A stretch of DNA of 64,000 bases from Roseiconus nitratireducens (GCF_008629675.1 NZ_VWOX01000018.1:62001-126000); one strand, 5' to 3'. Positions 1 through 9,218 are shown, counted from the first letter of the stretch. Numbers and translations are program-made. Notes: generated from the sequence alone by a model not told the origin.

Positions 1-2
1 TC

Positions 3-1382
3 CTCTGGACCCGTGACCAACGGCTGCAGGTTTATTCTTTGCAGCCCTGGGAAAAGCAATTCCAGTGGGACGAGCTGGGCGGTGTGGCGACGATCGCCTG
101 GAATCCGGATGGCGATCAAATCGCGGTCGGGTTCAACGATGGACGCCTCGTGATGCGGCACGCCGATGACCAGGGCCGACTGACGCAACGTTTTCAAGGG
201 CACAGCGGAAGGGTCAACCGAGTGCACTTCACGCCCAGCGGCGATCATCTGTTGTCCCAGGCGTGGGACGGAACGATGCGGCTTTGGAACGTCGGCACGG
301 GGGGGCAATTATTGCGGGTGGAGGGAACGAACCTGGCCAGCAGCGGTTTGAGCCGCTTTGACGGAAAGCATTTGGCGACCACCACGACAGCCGACTTTCA
401 GCTTTGGGATGTTTCCCTGGACACGCCGTTGCGAGTGCTGCGAAGCAACCGGCCGATGAAGAATCGCTGGAGTGTTGACATCGATCCGACCGGACGATGG
501 TTGGCTTCGGCACGGGACGACGGCGTCGAACTGTGGCAGACGGACGTCGCCCGACAAGTCGATTTTTTGCCTTTCCGAATCACATCGATGGGTGATTCGA
601 AGGATGCCCGATTCTTGCCGGACGGGACGGGCGTGGTGGTCAGCAATGGCGACGGAGTCCGACTGGTTCCCACCGAGCTTCGATCGGATGGCACTTTAGC
701 CTTCCTTCCCGAGAGGATTCGGGTCCTGCACGACCAGCCGTCCGCCTGGGTCAGCTTGGATCGTGACGGGAAACGGATCGGCTTTCGCGCGGACGCTTCG
801 CGAATGATGGCTCGAGTGGTGGAGATGGATTTTCCGGATCGAAGGTTGGTGTTCGGTCCGCACCCGGCGCTGGACCACGTGCGGTTGAGCCCCGACGGCA
901 AACTGGCCGCGACGACTTGTTGGGGTGGCCGCGGAGTCCATCTGTGGGAAGTCGACACTGGGAAACGCTTGAACGAAACCGCAATCGAACCCGATGCGAC
1001 GAAAAACAATGTGGTGTTCAGCCCCGACAGCTCGCATTTGATGATCAGCACGGCCCGGCACTGGGTGCTGGTTCGGGCTGCCGATGGTCAAGTCGTTCAG
1101 CGGTTCGTGCGCCCCAGGCACGACGATTGGCCGGGACCGCTGTGCTACTTTCCCGACGGTCGGACCTTGGTTGCCGCGCACTCGCGATTCACGCTGACGC
1201 TGCTGGAGGCGGACAGCGGCGATCCGCTGGCTCGGCTGGACGCCGGCAGCAAAGTCGGATTCCATGATTGTGGTGTCAGTGCAGACGCGAATCTGCTGGC
1301 CGCCGCGTCGGACACCAATCTGCACCTTTGGGACCTGCGCGCATTGCGATCACGCCTGGACCGGATCGGGCTGGATTGGTGA
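3..1382 (+). CDS. WD40 repeat protein, 5' end outside the window
   Basis: The reading frame is open to the left edge, so this is the C-terminal part of a longer protein. A TTG at 39 is unlikely to be the true start because the frame continues upstream without a stop. The visible part is a series of WD40 blades: segments such as GHSGRVNRVHFTPSGDHLL followed by DGTMRLWNV, later RLSPDGKLAAT and a last blade ending in LHLWDLRALR. In planctomycetes such repeats often form the C-terminal half of serine/threonine kinases or sigma-factor fusions, but no catalytic domain lies inside the window. Beta-propellers normally act as protein-binding scaffolds. The family is clear; the partner and role are unknown. 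Confidence 0.85.
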   Translation, partial: LWTRDQRLQVYSLQPWEKQFQWDELGGVATIAWNPDGDQIAVGFNDGRLVMRHADDQGRLTQRFQGHSGRVNRVHFTPSGDHLLSQAWDGTMRLWNVGTGGQLLRVEGTNLASSGLSRFDGKHLATTTTADFQLWDVSLDTPLRVLRSNRPMKNRWSVDIDPTGRWLASARDDGVELWQTDVARQVDFLPFRITSMGDSKDARFLPDGTGVVVSNGDGVRLVPTELRSDGTLAFLPERIRVLHDQPSAWVSLDRDGKRIGFRADASRMMARVVEMDFPDRRLVFGPHPALDHVRLSPDGKLAATTCWGGRGVHLWEVDTGKRLNETAIEPDATKNNVVFSPDSSHLMISTARHWVLVRAADGQVVQRFVRPRHDDWPGPLCYFPDGRTLVAAHSRFTLTLLEADSGDPLARLDAGSKVGFHDCGVSADANLLAAASDTNLHLWDLRALRSRLDRIGLDW

Positions 1383-1578
1383 TCGCCCGCCGATCGATTT
1401 GGTCTGGCCGGATGTTCAGTCTGGCCGGATGTTTGGTGCAATTTTCAATGTCCGTGCAATCGTCAAGGTCAGCGATTGTGTGAAAAGCTGCGACGCTGGT
1501 TCCATCTCTGCCGATACCGATCGAAGGGCCCAGGCGGTACATGCTGCGCACGCCTGAGCAGACTTCGGCACGGACGCC

Positions 1579-3447
1579 ATGACAATCGGTCATGAGAATC
1601 GTCGCGTGTGGTTATCGCCATCCATTCGAACCAGCTGCTTTTCGGTCCTGCTGTGCGCCAGCCTGGTCAGCACCAGCGGCTGTCTATTCAGCGCCGTTCA
1701 TTGGAAGGCGGCCGAGGTCGCTGGCCCGATCAGGTCGACCGGCCCGTCGCTTTGCGGAGACCCGATTGACGTCGAAACGCTATACGCCCACGCCTTGGCG
1801 TTGGAAAGCGATGACCGCAGCAGCTGCGTCGAATTGTTCTACGAGGTGGCTGTAGGGACGGCCCCGGGCTGCACCGCGGTTGCGTCGCCGCGCCGTCAAG
1901 AGCTGCACCGCTCGGCGCTCATCCGCCTGGTGGAAGCCGGACAGAAGTTTGCACGCCTGGATCCGCGCTGCGGTTTGACCATGGGCGATCCGGGCTTTGA
2001 ACGCCAAGTCCCGATCCGACACCGAGGGTTTGTGTGGTCCTCCGACCAGTTTTGTCGTCTGACACCGATCGGAGCGTACAAGGCGAAAGCGATTCGTAAC
2101 ACCTATTGCCGCGGCGGCGTCGGTCTGCCCGTGGTCGTTTCGTCACCCGGAGCGGACGACGACGGTGCGGCACCCATGCGCGCTCAATTTGCTGCCACGC
2201 TGTGCCTCGTCTCCGATCAAATGGGAATCGAGGACGCCAATCTGCTCACCGGCACCGACCACTTTTATTTGGAATTGGTGGACCCGCTGCGGGTCGATTC
2301 GGTGGCCAGCTGCGGGAACGTGCTTCCGATCGCCAAAGAGATAACCGCTCCACTCGCCTACGGTTTGCAGGGAGAGGGGCTGATCTACCTGCGGAACTTC
2401 ATCAACGCGGATTCCTCGCGAGGAGCCACTCGGCTGTACAGTCTGGAACCACATCAGCCTGGAAAGATCCCAGTGGTGCTGATCCACGGTCTGCTATCCG
2501 ATCCGTCCGCGTGGGTGTCGTTGGTCAACGATCTTCGCGCCCAACCGGGGTTCGTGGATCGCTTCCAGATTTGGGTGTTTGAATACCCGACCGGACAACC
2601 CTTTCTGACCAGCGCCGCCGAGTTGCGTCAGCGTCTGGATCAGCGGGTGCAGCGATTGGATCCCGGGCATCAAGATCCGCAATTGCGAGACATGGTGTTG
2701 GTCGGTCACAGCATGGGCGGGCTGATTGCCAAATTGCAAGTGACTTCCAGCGGCGACGCCCTGTGGAACGCGTTCGCAAATCTGCCGATCGAGCAAGTGG
2801 TGATGACCGACGCGATCCGTCAACGATTGACGGAGTCGTTTTTCTTCCAACCATCGCCGCACGTTTCCGAGGTGGTTTTCCTGGCCACCCCGAACCGGGG
2901 TTCTCTAACCGCTCAGCGTTTGTGCGGCAGGATCGGATCATGGATGGTGAATGTCCCGCAGCAGCGTCAGCAAGAATACGCCGAATTGATGCGTCGCAAT
3001 CCCGACGTCTTCGTGTCTCGGCTCCGGCAACGGGTGCCCACCAGCATTGATCTGCTGGAACCCAGCGATCCACTGCTGCTGGCGATCGGGCGCTTGCCGT
3101 TCGGCTGCGGCGTGAGGGCGCATTCGGTGATTGGTGATCATTGCTGGTCGCCCTGTTTCGGTCGTTCGGATGGGGTGGTGCCGGTGAGCAGCGCTCGAGA
3201 ACCGTACGCGATCAGCGAGCGGATGATCCGCGCAACCCACTCGGAAGTCAAATCTCACCCGGAAACGGTCGCGGAGGTTTTGCGGATATTGAACGAACAC
3301 GCCAGCACGCCAAGCCTGCCATTGATACAACAGGCGGTGGGGAGAGCGGACGGAGGTACCGGCCGGGTCTCGGACCGGGGGCCGCGTCGCTCCGAGCCGC
3401 CCATCCGTCACGCGGTACTCGAGCGAACCGAAATGGAGATCCCATGA
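1579..3447 (+). CDS. Putative lipase-like alpha/beta hydrolase lipoprotein
   Basis: A 622-residue protein. The N-terminus has a hydrophobic stretch ending in a lipobox-like TSGC with the cysteine at residue 35, so it is probably a lipoprotein. The alpha/beta-hydrolase core has the oxyanion segment VVLIHGL (His303), the nucleophile elbow GHSMGG (Ser378), a likely acid in SDGVVPV and a likely catalytic histidine in ATHSEVKSH near the C-terminus. This arrangement resembles triacylglycerol lipases and PGAP1-like hydrolases. The first 280 or so residues match no family I recognise. Its stop overlaps the next start as ATGA, so the two genes are translationally coupled. The substrate is not evident; an envelope esterase or lipase is the best guess. 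Confidence 0.85.
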   Translation: MTIGHENRRVWLSPSIRTSCFSVLLCASLVSTSGCLFSAVHWKAAEVAGPIRSTGPSLCGDPIDVETLYAHALALESDDRSSCVELFYEVAVGTAPGCTAVASPRRQELHRSALIRLVEAGQKFARLDPRCGLTMGDPGFERQVPIRHRGFVWSSDQFCRLTPIGAYKAKAIRNTYCRGGVGLPVVVSSPGADDDGAAPMRAQFAATLCLVSDQMGIEDANLLTGTDHFYLELVDPLRVDSVASCGNVLPIAKEITAPLAYGLQGEGLIYLRNFINADSSRGATRLYSLEPHQPGKIPVVLIHGLLSDPSAWVSLVNDLRAQPGFVDRFQIWVFEYPTGQPFLTSAAELRQRLDQRVQRLDPGHQDPQLRDMVLVGHSMGGLIAKLQVTSSGDALWNAFANLPIEQVVMTDAIRQRLTESFFFQPSPHVSEVVFLATPNRGSLTAQRLCGRIGSWMVNVPQQRQQEYAELMRRNPDVFVSRLRQRVPTSIDLLEPSDPLLLAIGRLPFGCGVRAHSVIGDHCWSPCFGRSDGVVPVSSAREPYAISERMIRATHSEVKSHPETVAEVLRILNEHASTPSLPLIQQAVGRADGGTGRVSDRGPRRSEPPIRHAVLERTEMEIP

Positions 3448-4616
3448 TGCAACGGGGAATGTTGTCGATCTGCGCGGTGTCGATCTGCGCAGTGTTGCTG
3501 GGCTGGATGAACACCGCAGCCGTCGTCCAGGCCCAAGCCAAGTCGGATGCGGAGATTCAGGTGAACGATCGACCGGACGCCCTTTCTCTAGACGCTGCCA
3601 CAGCAAACGCCTGGGCACAAATGGTGCTCGATGGAGTGAACACCGAATTCCCCAACAAGATGCCGATCGTGTACGTCGGGGAAGATCAACTCAAGTCACC
3701 GCGCGAGAACTTTCCGGCGTTCTACGGGTGCTTCGATTGGCATAGCAGCGTGCATGGGCACTGGTTGCTTGTCCGCACACTGCGTCTGTTTCCCGACATG
3801 GAATCTGCCCAGCAAGTGCGGTGGGAGTTGAATCGTCATTTGTCGGCAGAAAACCTCAAGCAGGAGGCACAGTTTTTTGCGCGGGAGGAGCACAAGACGT
3901 TCGAACGCATGTACGGCTGGGCGTGGTACCTGCGGCTGGTCATGGAGCTGGATCGCTGGGACGACGCCGACGCAAAAAGCTGGCGGAATCATCTGCGGCC
4001 GTTGGAGACGTTGCTGGTGGATCGGATCCAGGCCTACCTGCCGCTGTTAACGTTTCCCATCCGCACCGGACAACACACCGACACGGCATTCGCACTCGGG
4101 CAGATTCTGGACTACGCCCGCGCGATGGAGCTGGATGATCTGGAACAGCAGGTGATCGACCGTGCAAAGGAGTTCTACGCGCGCGACGAACGCTATCCCG
4201 TTCAGTACGAACCGTCCGGACATGACTTCTTCTCGTCCTGTTGGAACGAGGCTGATTTGATGCGACGGATCTTGGACGCCCAGGACTTTGAATCCTGGTT
4301 GCAGCAATTCGTCCCCGAGCTGGCGACGCAGCTGACCGACGGAACGATCCAGCCGGTTTCGGTCAGCGATGTGACCGACGGAAAGTTGGTTCACCTGGCG
4401 GGATTGAATCTGCACCGTGCGTGGTGCCTGCGATCGGTTGCCGAGTCGCTTCCCGACGGACAGCCACTGCGTCAGCCGCTCGTGGAAAGCGCCGCACGTC
4501 ACCTGCGATCCGGGTTGAACTACGTCAACAGCGGGCACTACGAAGGCGACCATTGGTTGGCAACCTTCGCGCTCTATGCGATGACCGACGTGGGGATCGA
4601 TGAATCGGAACCGTGA
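3444..4616 (+). CDS. DUF2891 family protein, exported
   Basis: 390 residues from the ATG at 3444, which overlaps the previous stop by four bases; ATG 3447 is equally possible. The open frame reaches further upstream, but that part lies inside the previous gene. A signal peptide is evident (LSICAVSICAVLLG and on to AQA). The body has the DUF2891 hallmark CFDWHSSVHGHWLLVR and is rich in Trp and His, typical of an alpha-helical barrel. No enzyme activity is established for the family. The signal peptide contains a 15-bp duplication (3463-3492), which repeats the residues SICAV. The gene overlaps the next one by 17 bases. Confidence 0.85.
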   Translation: MMQRGMLSICAVSICAVLLGWMNTAAVVQAQAKSDAEIQVNDRPDALSLDAATANAWAQMVLDGVNTEFPNKMPIVYVGEDQLKSPRENFPAFYGCFDWHSSVHGHWLLVRTLRLFPDMESAQQVRWELNRHLSAENLKQEAQFFAREEHKTFERMYGWAWYLRLVMELDRWDDADAKSWRNHLRPLETLLVDRIQAYLPLLTFPIRTGQHTDTAFALGQILDYARAMELDDLEQQVIDRAKEFYARDERYPVQYEPSGHDFFSSCWNEADLMRRILDAQDFESWLQQFVPELATQLTDGTIQPVSVSDVTDGKLVHLAGLNLHRAWCLRSVAESLPDGQPLRQPLVESAARHLRSGLNYVNSGHYEGDHWLATFALYAMTDVGIDESEP

Positions 4617-5838
4617 GCAACATCCCGCGCGCCGACGATTTCGCGTCGGTCCGGGGCTGTTGGTCACCGCCGCCTTCATTGGTCCCGGCACGGTGGTGAC
4701 CGCCAGCAAGGCTGGCGCCGAGTTCGGCTGCGGCCTGCTGTGGACCGTCTTGTTTGCCTGCGTGGGGACCGTGATTCTGCAGTCGTTGGCGGCGCGCTTG
4801 GGAATCGTGACCGGGCAGGGATTGGGCGAAGCAATCCGCCGATCTTTTTCCAATTCTGTCTTTTTGCGGCCCGCCGTCGCACTGGTCATCGGTGCAATCG
4901 GTATCGGAAACGCCGCGTACCAGACCGGTAATCTGACCGGTGCTGTCAAGGGAATCTCCGTCGTCACCGGTGGCGACTCGCACGTGTGGGTGATTGCCCT
5001 GGCCGGATTGACCATCGCGCTGATCTTGCTCGGTCGCTACCGAGTCTTGCACCGCGTGCTGGTGGGGCTGGTCGCCTTGTTAAGCCTGTCGTTCCTGTGG
5101 TCCGCGGCGAACGCGTTGCCGTCGGCCGGTCGATTGTTGCAAGGCCTGGTGGTTCCGCGCGTCGGTGCCGATCACCTGACGTTGGTCCTGGGGATGATTG
5201 GCACCACGATCGTTCCCTACAACTTGTTTTTGCATGCCAGCGGAGCCGCGGCTGCCTGGCGGGGCGAAGATTTTGAACGGGCCTGGCATCAGTGCCGGTG
5301 GGATACCCTGCTTTCGATCGGGTTGGGTGGTCTGGTAACGGCGTCGATCCTATTGACCGCCAGCGCCGCGTTCTTTGACACGGGCACGCCATGGACCGGC
5401 ATCGACCAGATCGCCGATCAACTCCGGCCGACGTTGGGTGCGGGCAGCGGTCCCGCGTTTGCGATCGGGCTGTTTGCGGCCGGGTTGACCAGTTCCATCA
5501 CGGCGCCGCTGGCCACCGCCTATGCAGTCTGCGGTTGCCTGGGCTGGGACGCCCGGCCGTCTCAGCGACGGTTCCAGACGATTGCCATTGCGGTCGTTCT
5601 GATCGGCGCGGCGTCCGCGTTGCGGTGGGGCAGCAGCCCGGCTTCTACGATTCTGTTCGCCCAAGTTGCCAACGGCTTGTTGCTGCCGATGATCGCGGTG
5701 TTCTTGTTGGTCGCGGTGCGAAAAGCATCAGCGAGCGGCCAGGCGAATCTGTCGCTCGCTGGCTACGTCGCGGCGTGGATCGTGGTAGCGGGTGTCGCCC
5801 TGTTGGGAGTTTGGAGGATTGTCGGCGCGTTGGGTTGA
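4600..5838 (+). CDS. Nramp-family transporter with altered metal site
   Basis: 412 residues, about eleven hydrophobic segments, starting inside the end of the DUF2891 gene. The first helix has GPGTVVTASKAG, which aligns with the Nramp DPGN motif, and helix six has IVPYNLFLHASG, which aligns with the canonical MPH segment. The fold is therefore Nramp-like, but the metal-binding Asp and Asn of helix 1 are Gly28 and Thr31, and the Met and His of helix 6 are Val205 and Tyr207. Canonical Nramps import Mn2+ or Fe2+ with protons; this one has lost those ligands, so its substrate may differ. Tight coupling to the two upstream genes suggests a shared function. Confidence 0.85.
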   Translation: MNRNREQHPARRRFRVGPGLLVTAAFIGPGTVVTASKAGAEFGCGLLWTVLFACVGTVILQSLAARLGIVTGQGLGEAIRRSFSNSVFLRPAVALVIGAIGIGNAAYQTGNLTGAVKGISVVTGGDSHVWVIALAGLTIALILLGRYRVLHRVLVGLVALLSLSFLWSAANALPSAGRLLQGLVVPRVGADHLTLVLGMIGTTIVPYNLFLHASGAAAAWRGEDFERAWHQCRWDTLLSIGLGGLVTASILLTASAAFFDTGTPWTGIDQIADQLRPTLGAGSGPAFAIGLFAAGLTSSITAPLATAYAVCGCLGWDARPSQRRFQTIAIAVVLIGAASALRWGSSPASTILFAQVANGLLLPMIAVFLLVAVRKASASGQANLSLAGYVAAWIVVAGVALLGVWRIVGALG

Positions 5839-6034
5839 AGCTGAAGGGGCCGCACGATCTGGATGGGCATGCTGCTGAACTTCGGCACATTGGATCGGAA
5901 TCAGGCAGTGGGATTGGGATAAACTGCGGGCGATCGCTGATCGGTCGAAGGGATTGCCGGACGAGGGTGATCGGAAGGCGTTACCATCGAGCCCTTGGCG
6001 AAGATCATTGACACGTGTTTTTTTGGAGTCGGTC

Positions 6035-7126
6035 ATGTCGGAATCAGAGCGTCCAACCCAGAAGTCAGCGGACACTTCGTCGTCCCATCCGGTCGCACGT
6101 CGTCAATTCTTGGCAACGGGACTGGGCGGTGCAGTGGCAACCGGTGCCGGGATGGCTTCAGCGGCCGAGTCCGGCGCCGGCGAAGCTACCGCGCCATTGC
6201 AGCCGGCTCGTTTGCCTCGTGAGATCGTGATCGCGACGGTTGCCCAGGAAGGTTTGCGCAGCGACACGCCGGAGCGAATGATCGATGCGATGTTGAAACG
6301 GTGTCGGCAGGCGGCCACGCAGAAACCGGATCTGGTCTGTTTGCCCGAAGTCTTTCCCTGCGCCAACCTGGAGGGAGGCCGGCCTCCGTTGGAGAAAGTT
6401 GCCGGGGAGCCGTTGTGTCCTTTGACGCAACCTGTCGCGGAATTTGCCCGCCAGCATCAGTGCTACGTCGTCTGTCCCACTTACACGTCCCACCGGGGCC
6501 ATTTCTTCAACACGGCGATCCTGTTTGATCGCGAGGGAAAGGTTGCCGGCGAGTACCACAAGATCCGGCTGACACCCGGGGAGATCGAAAAAGGATTGTC
6601 GCCTGGTCCGGTTCAGCCGCCGGTGTTCGACACCGACTTCGGCAAACTGGGATTTCAAATCTGTTTTGACATCGAGTGGCTGGACGGGTGGCAGCGACTG
6701 GCCAAGGCAGGTGCGGAGGTCGTCGTGTGGCCCAGCGCCTTCTCCGGTGGGCGAATGATCAACACGATGGCCGCGTTGAATCGGTACGTCGTTGTCAGCA
6801 GCACGCGGAAGGATCGAAGCCAGATTTGCGACATCGATGGCACGACTCTGGGGTCAACCAATCGCTGGCACCCTTGGGCCGTCGCAACCGTCAACCTGGA
6901 GAAAGCGTTTCTGCACACGTGGCCTTTCGTGCAGCGATTTCCCGAGGTGTACGCGAAGTATGGACCCAAGGTGCGGATCACCACGCATCCGGATGAAGAA
7001 TGGTCGATTCTGGAAAGCCGTTCACCGGACGTTCGGATTGCCGACGTGTTGTCGGAGTTCGATCTGCAACCGATCGATGACTACCTGCGCGACGCGGAAA
7101 AGTTGCAGACGTTTGCGCGAAACTGA
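6035..7126 (+). CDS. Carbon-nitrogen hydrolase (nitrilase superfamily), Tat-exported
   Basis: 363 residues from ATG 6035, chosen because GGAG lies seven bases upstream and because it places a twin-arginine signal (ARRQFLATGLGG, then AMASA-like cleavage region) near the N-terminus. The frame is open further upstream to 5954. The Glu-Lys-Cys triad of the nitrilase/amidase fold is complete: Glu105 in CLPEVFP, Lys176 in YHKIRLTPGE and Cys210 in FQICFDIEW. Such enzymes hydrolyse amides, carbamoyl groups or nitriles; exported planctomycete versions have no assigned substrate. It appears to be a single-gene unit, with a repeat element downstream. Confidence 0.9.
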   Translation: MSESERPTQKSADTSSSHPVARRQFLATGLGGAVATGAGMASAAESGAGEATAPLQPARLPREIVIATVAQEGLRSDTPERMIDAMLKRCRQAATQKPDLVCLPEVFPCANLEGGRPPLEKVAGEPLCPLTQPVAEFARQHQCYVVCPTYTSHRGHFFNTAILFDREGKVAGEYHKIRLTPGEIEKGLSPGPVQPPVFDTDFGKLGFQICFDIEWLDGWQRLAKAGAEVVVWPSAFSGGRMINTMAALNRYVVVSSTRKDRSQICDIDGTTLGSTNRWHPWAVATVNLEKAFLHTWPFVQRFPEVYAKYGPKVRITTHPDEEWSILESRSPDVRIADVLSEFDLQPIDDYLRDAEKLQTFARN

Positions 7127-7150
7127 GCGTTCGCGGGGCGAAACTTCGTT

Positions 7151-7332
7151 CCGCCGGCGGAGCCGGTAAGACAGTGGGTGCCAAGGCGGGAGCCTTGGAA
7201 CCAGGGGGGCCTCTCGTTCCCGGGCTCCCGCCCGGGAACGCACTGCGGGCTGGCTCTGCCAGCCGCCTTCTTGGCAAGATTCCGGCGGAGCCGGCGAGAC
7301 AGTGGGTTCCAAGGCAGGAGCCTTGGAACCAG
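7151..7332 (+). repeat. Family A multi-hairpin repeat (one full and one partial copy)
   Basis: A full unit (7214-7332) contains four successive hairpins: a CCCGGGAACG-type stem, a GGCTGGC/GCCAGCC stem, a CCGGC-GGA-GCCGG stem and a GGTTCCAAGGC/GCCTTGGAACC stem. A partial copy carrying only the last two stems precedes it (7151-7205). Related copies lie at 7889-8146, 19082-19212 and 35071-35343. The whole intergenic stretch 7127-7518 is taken up by this element and the upstream region of the next gene. Confidence 0.85.
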
Positions 7333-7518
7333 GGGTCGCCACTCACCTGAAGCAGGTAGGACCATCGGATCCAGCAGCTGATCGGCGAGAACAAGCGCGG
7401 AAATGCGAATGAGTTTGCCGCGAGGGCTCAGTGGACCCGAGGGGACGGAATAATTGTTACGCTTGACTTTTCCATCCTTTCCCGCCCTCCACCGCGTTTC
7501 CCGAACGAGCAGCACGCG

Positions 7519-7866
7519 ATGTCCGTTGAAAACCCTTACGAAACACCGCAATCACAGCCGCAATACGCAGGCACTTTTCGGACCTTCACGCTCAAACGCG
7601 TCGACCCGCTTTCCTGCGGGCTGATGCTGGGCGTGTTCTATGCGATCCTGGGACTGATCTTCGGTGCGTTTGCATCGCTGTTTGCGTTGGTCGGCGCGTT
7701 TGCCCAAAACGGCAATGCCCTTGGCGGGATCATCGGAGGCGTCGGGGCCATCATCATGATGCCGATTATCTACGGCGTGATGGGCTTCATCGGAGGCCTG
7801 ATCGCGGCGCTGATTTACAACGGCTGTGCGGCGCTGATCGGGGGAATCAAGTTCGATTTGGAGTAG
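7519..7866 (+). CDS. Small membrane protein (DUF3566-like)
   Basis: 115 residues. A short polar N-terminus beginning MSVENPYETPQSQ is followed by two or three hydrophobic segments (about residues 35-62 and 70-105), rich in Gly and Ile, and an acidic end GGIKFDLE. The layout resembles DUF3566-type transmembrane proteins, in which a conserved VDPLS precedes the first helix, as here. No catalytic residues are visible. The ATG at 7519 is the only sensible start. Family A repeats lie on both sides, so it is probably transcribed alone. Function unknown. Confidence 0.7.
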   Translation: MSVENPYETPQSQPQYAGTFRTFTLKRVDPLSCGLMLGVFYAILGLIFGAFASLFALVGAFAQNGNALGGIIGGVGAIIMMPIIYGVMGFIGGLIAALIYNGCAALIGGIKFDLE

Positions 7867-7888
7867 GAGTTGCTCCACTCGCTTCACT

Positions 7889-8146
7889 CGTTCCCGGGCT
7901 CTGCCCGGGAACGCACTGCGGGCTGGCTCTGCCAGCCGCCTTCTCGGCGAGGTTCCGGCGGAGCCGGCAAGACAGTGGGTTCCAAGGCGGGAGCCTTGGA
8001 ACCAGGAATGCCTTCAGGTTTTCACTCGTTCCCGGGCTCTGCCCGGGGATGCACTGCGGGCTGGCTCTGCCAGCCGCCTTCTCGGCCAGTTTCCGGGGGA
8101 GCCGGCGAGACAGTGGGTTCCAAGGCGGGAGCCTTGGAACCAGGAA
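7889..8146 (+). repeat. Family A multi-hairpin repeat, two tandem copies
   Basis: Two copies of the four-hairpin element start at 7889 and 8027. They are offset by 138 bases and share the flank GGAATGCCTTCAGGTTT, so the pair looks like a direct tandem duplication. The second copy abuts the stop codon of the phosphatase gene at 8152, so the hairpins could act as its transcription end or protect the mRNA end. Confidence 0.85.
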
Positions 8147-8151
8147 TGCCT

Positions 8152-8970
8152 TCAGGTTTCGCCGGGGTGGTGTCGCATGACGATGTCCAGCAGGGCTTCG
8201 TGCAGCCGTCCATTGCTGGCGACCAGACTGGATGGGACCAATCCCAGCGGCTTGCCCGCGCCGTCGGTCACGGTCCCGCCGGCCTCGGTCACGATCAGCT
8301 GCCCCGCCCCGAAGTCCCAGGGCGAAAGTTTGTACTCGAAGAATGCGCCGAATTGACCGCTCGCGACCGCACACAAGTCCAAGGCGGCGGTGCCCATCCT
8401 GCGCAGTCCGTGGATGTGGTGAGAAAACAGTTCCTCGATCGCCGTCAGGGTCCGTCGCATCATCTCACCGCGATCGTAGTAGAACCCGCATCCGACCAGG
8501 GACTGCGAAAGTGAGTCGGCTTGGGAGACGCCGATGGGCTGGCCGTTGTGTGTCGCCCCCTGCCCGAGCCGGGCCGAATAGATGTCTCCGGTCATCGGAT
8601 TGACGACCACTCCGACCACGGGGATTCCCGACCGGTAGTGTGCGATCGAAACCGCGAAATGGGGAATGCGGTGTGCGAAGTTGTTCGTGCCGTCCAGCGG
8701 ATCGATGACCCACAGGTGTTCCGCATCCAAATCCCCGACCAAGTCTTCTTCGCCCATCAGCTCATGGCTGGGAAAAGCGTCAGACAGCAGATTAGCGATT
8801 ACCGCTTGGCTTTCCAGATCGGCGTCGCTGACCAGGTCGTAGGTCTTGCCGCCGAAAGCCGATTTGTCGCGGAGTTCGACGCCGTCGTACCAATAGCGTC
8901 GAAGGACCTGTCCACCGGCGTTCGCGGCGGACAGGGCGACTCGGAGCAGGTCGGAGAGATCGTCCGTCAC
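8152..8970 (-). CDS. Inositol monophosphatase family protein
   Basis: 272 residues, GTG start at 8970. It has the family's metal-binding signatures: GEED (motif around the first metal), WVIDPLDGTNNF with the two Asp ligands, and a C-terminal WDFGAGQLIVTEAGG. These Mg2+-dependent, lithium-sensitive enzymes remove phosphate from inositol phosphates, from 3'-phosphoadenosine 5'-phosphate or from fructose bisphosphate; the exact substrate cannot be told from sequence alone. It is the last gene of a minus-strand run after rplM, rpsI and infA, 26 bases downstream of infA. Confidence 0.92.
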   Translation of the reverse strand: MTDDLSDLLRVALSAANAGGQVLRRYWYDGVELRDKSAFGGKTYDLVSDADLESQAVIANLLSDAFPSHELMGEEDLVGDLDAEHLWVIDPLDGTNNFAHRIPHFAVSIAHYRSGIPVVGVVVNPMTGDIYSARLGQGATHNGQPIGVSQADSLSQSLVGCGFYYDRGEMMRRTLTAIEELFSHHIHGLRRMGTAALDLCAVASGQFGAFFEYKLSPWDFGAGQLIVTEAGGTVTDGAGKPLGLVPSSLVASNGRLHEALLDIVMRHHPGET

Positions 8971-8996
8971 GGAGGGGAGACCGGGAGAGTCGCCGG

Positions 8997-9218
8997 CTAA
9001 CGTTCGCGGTAGGTGATTCGACCCTTGGTCAAATCGTAGGGCGACAGTTCGACGCGAACTTTGTCGCCGGGGACGATCCGGATAAAGTGTTTGCGCATCC
9101 GTCCCGCGACGTGCGCCATGACTTCGCTTCCGGTTTCCAGTTGAACGCGGAAGCGGGTGTTGGCGAGCGCCTGAGTGACGGTGCCTTCGACTTCAAATGC
9201 TTCTTCTTTTTTGCCCAA
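8997..9218 (-). CDS. infA: Translation initiation factor IF-1
   Basis: 73 residues with the usual IF-1 length and a single OB fold. Recognisable segments are [25 protein letters not shown] and [15 protein letters not shown]. It binds the A site of the 30S subunit during initiation. The start is a TTG at 9218, with no in-frame ATG upstream before the rpsI stop. It sits 17 bases after rpsI, so it is probably cotranscribed with rplM and rpsI instead of lying in the spc operon beside rpmJ, which is its place in many bacteria. Confidence 0.96.
   Translation of the reverse strand: MGKKEEAFEVEGTVTQALANTRFRVQLETGSEVMAHVAGRMRKHFIRIVPGDKVRVELSPYDLTKGRITYRER

Noticed and set aside
3141-3443. A longer DUF2891 protein starting at 3141
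   Set aside because: The extra part overlaps the lipase gene in another frame, and the signal peptide begins right after the ATG at 3444.
7151-8146. Repeats as a possible CRISPR array
   Set aside because: The units are long multi-hairpin elements with no regular short spacers, and no cas genes are present.
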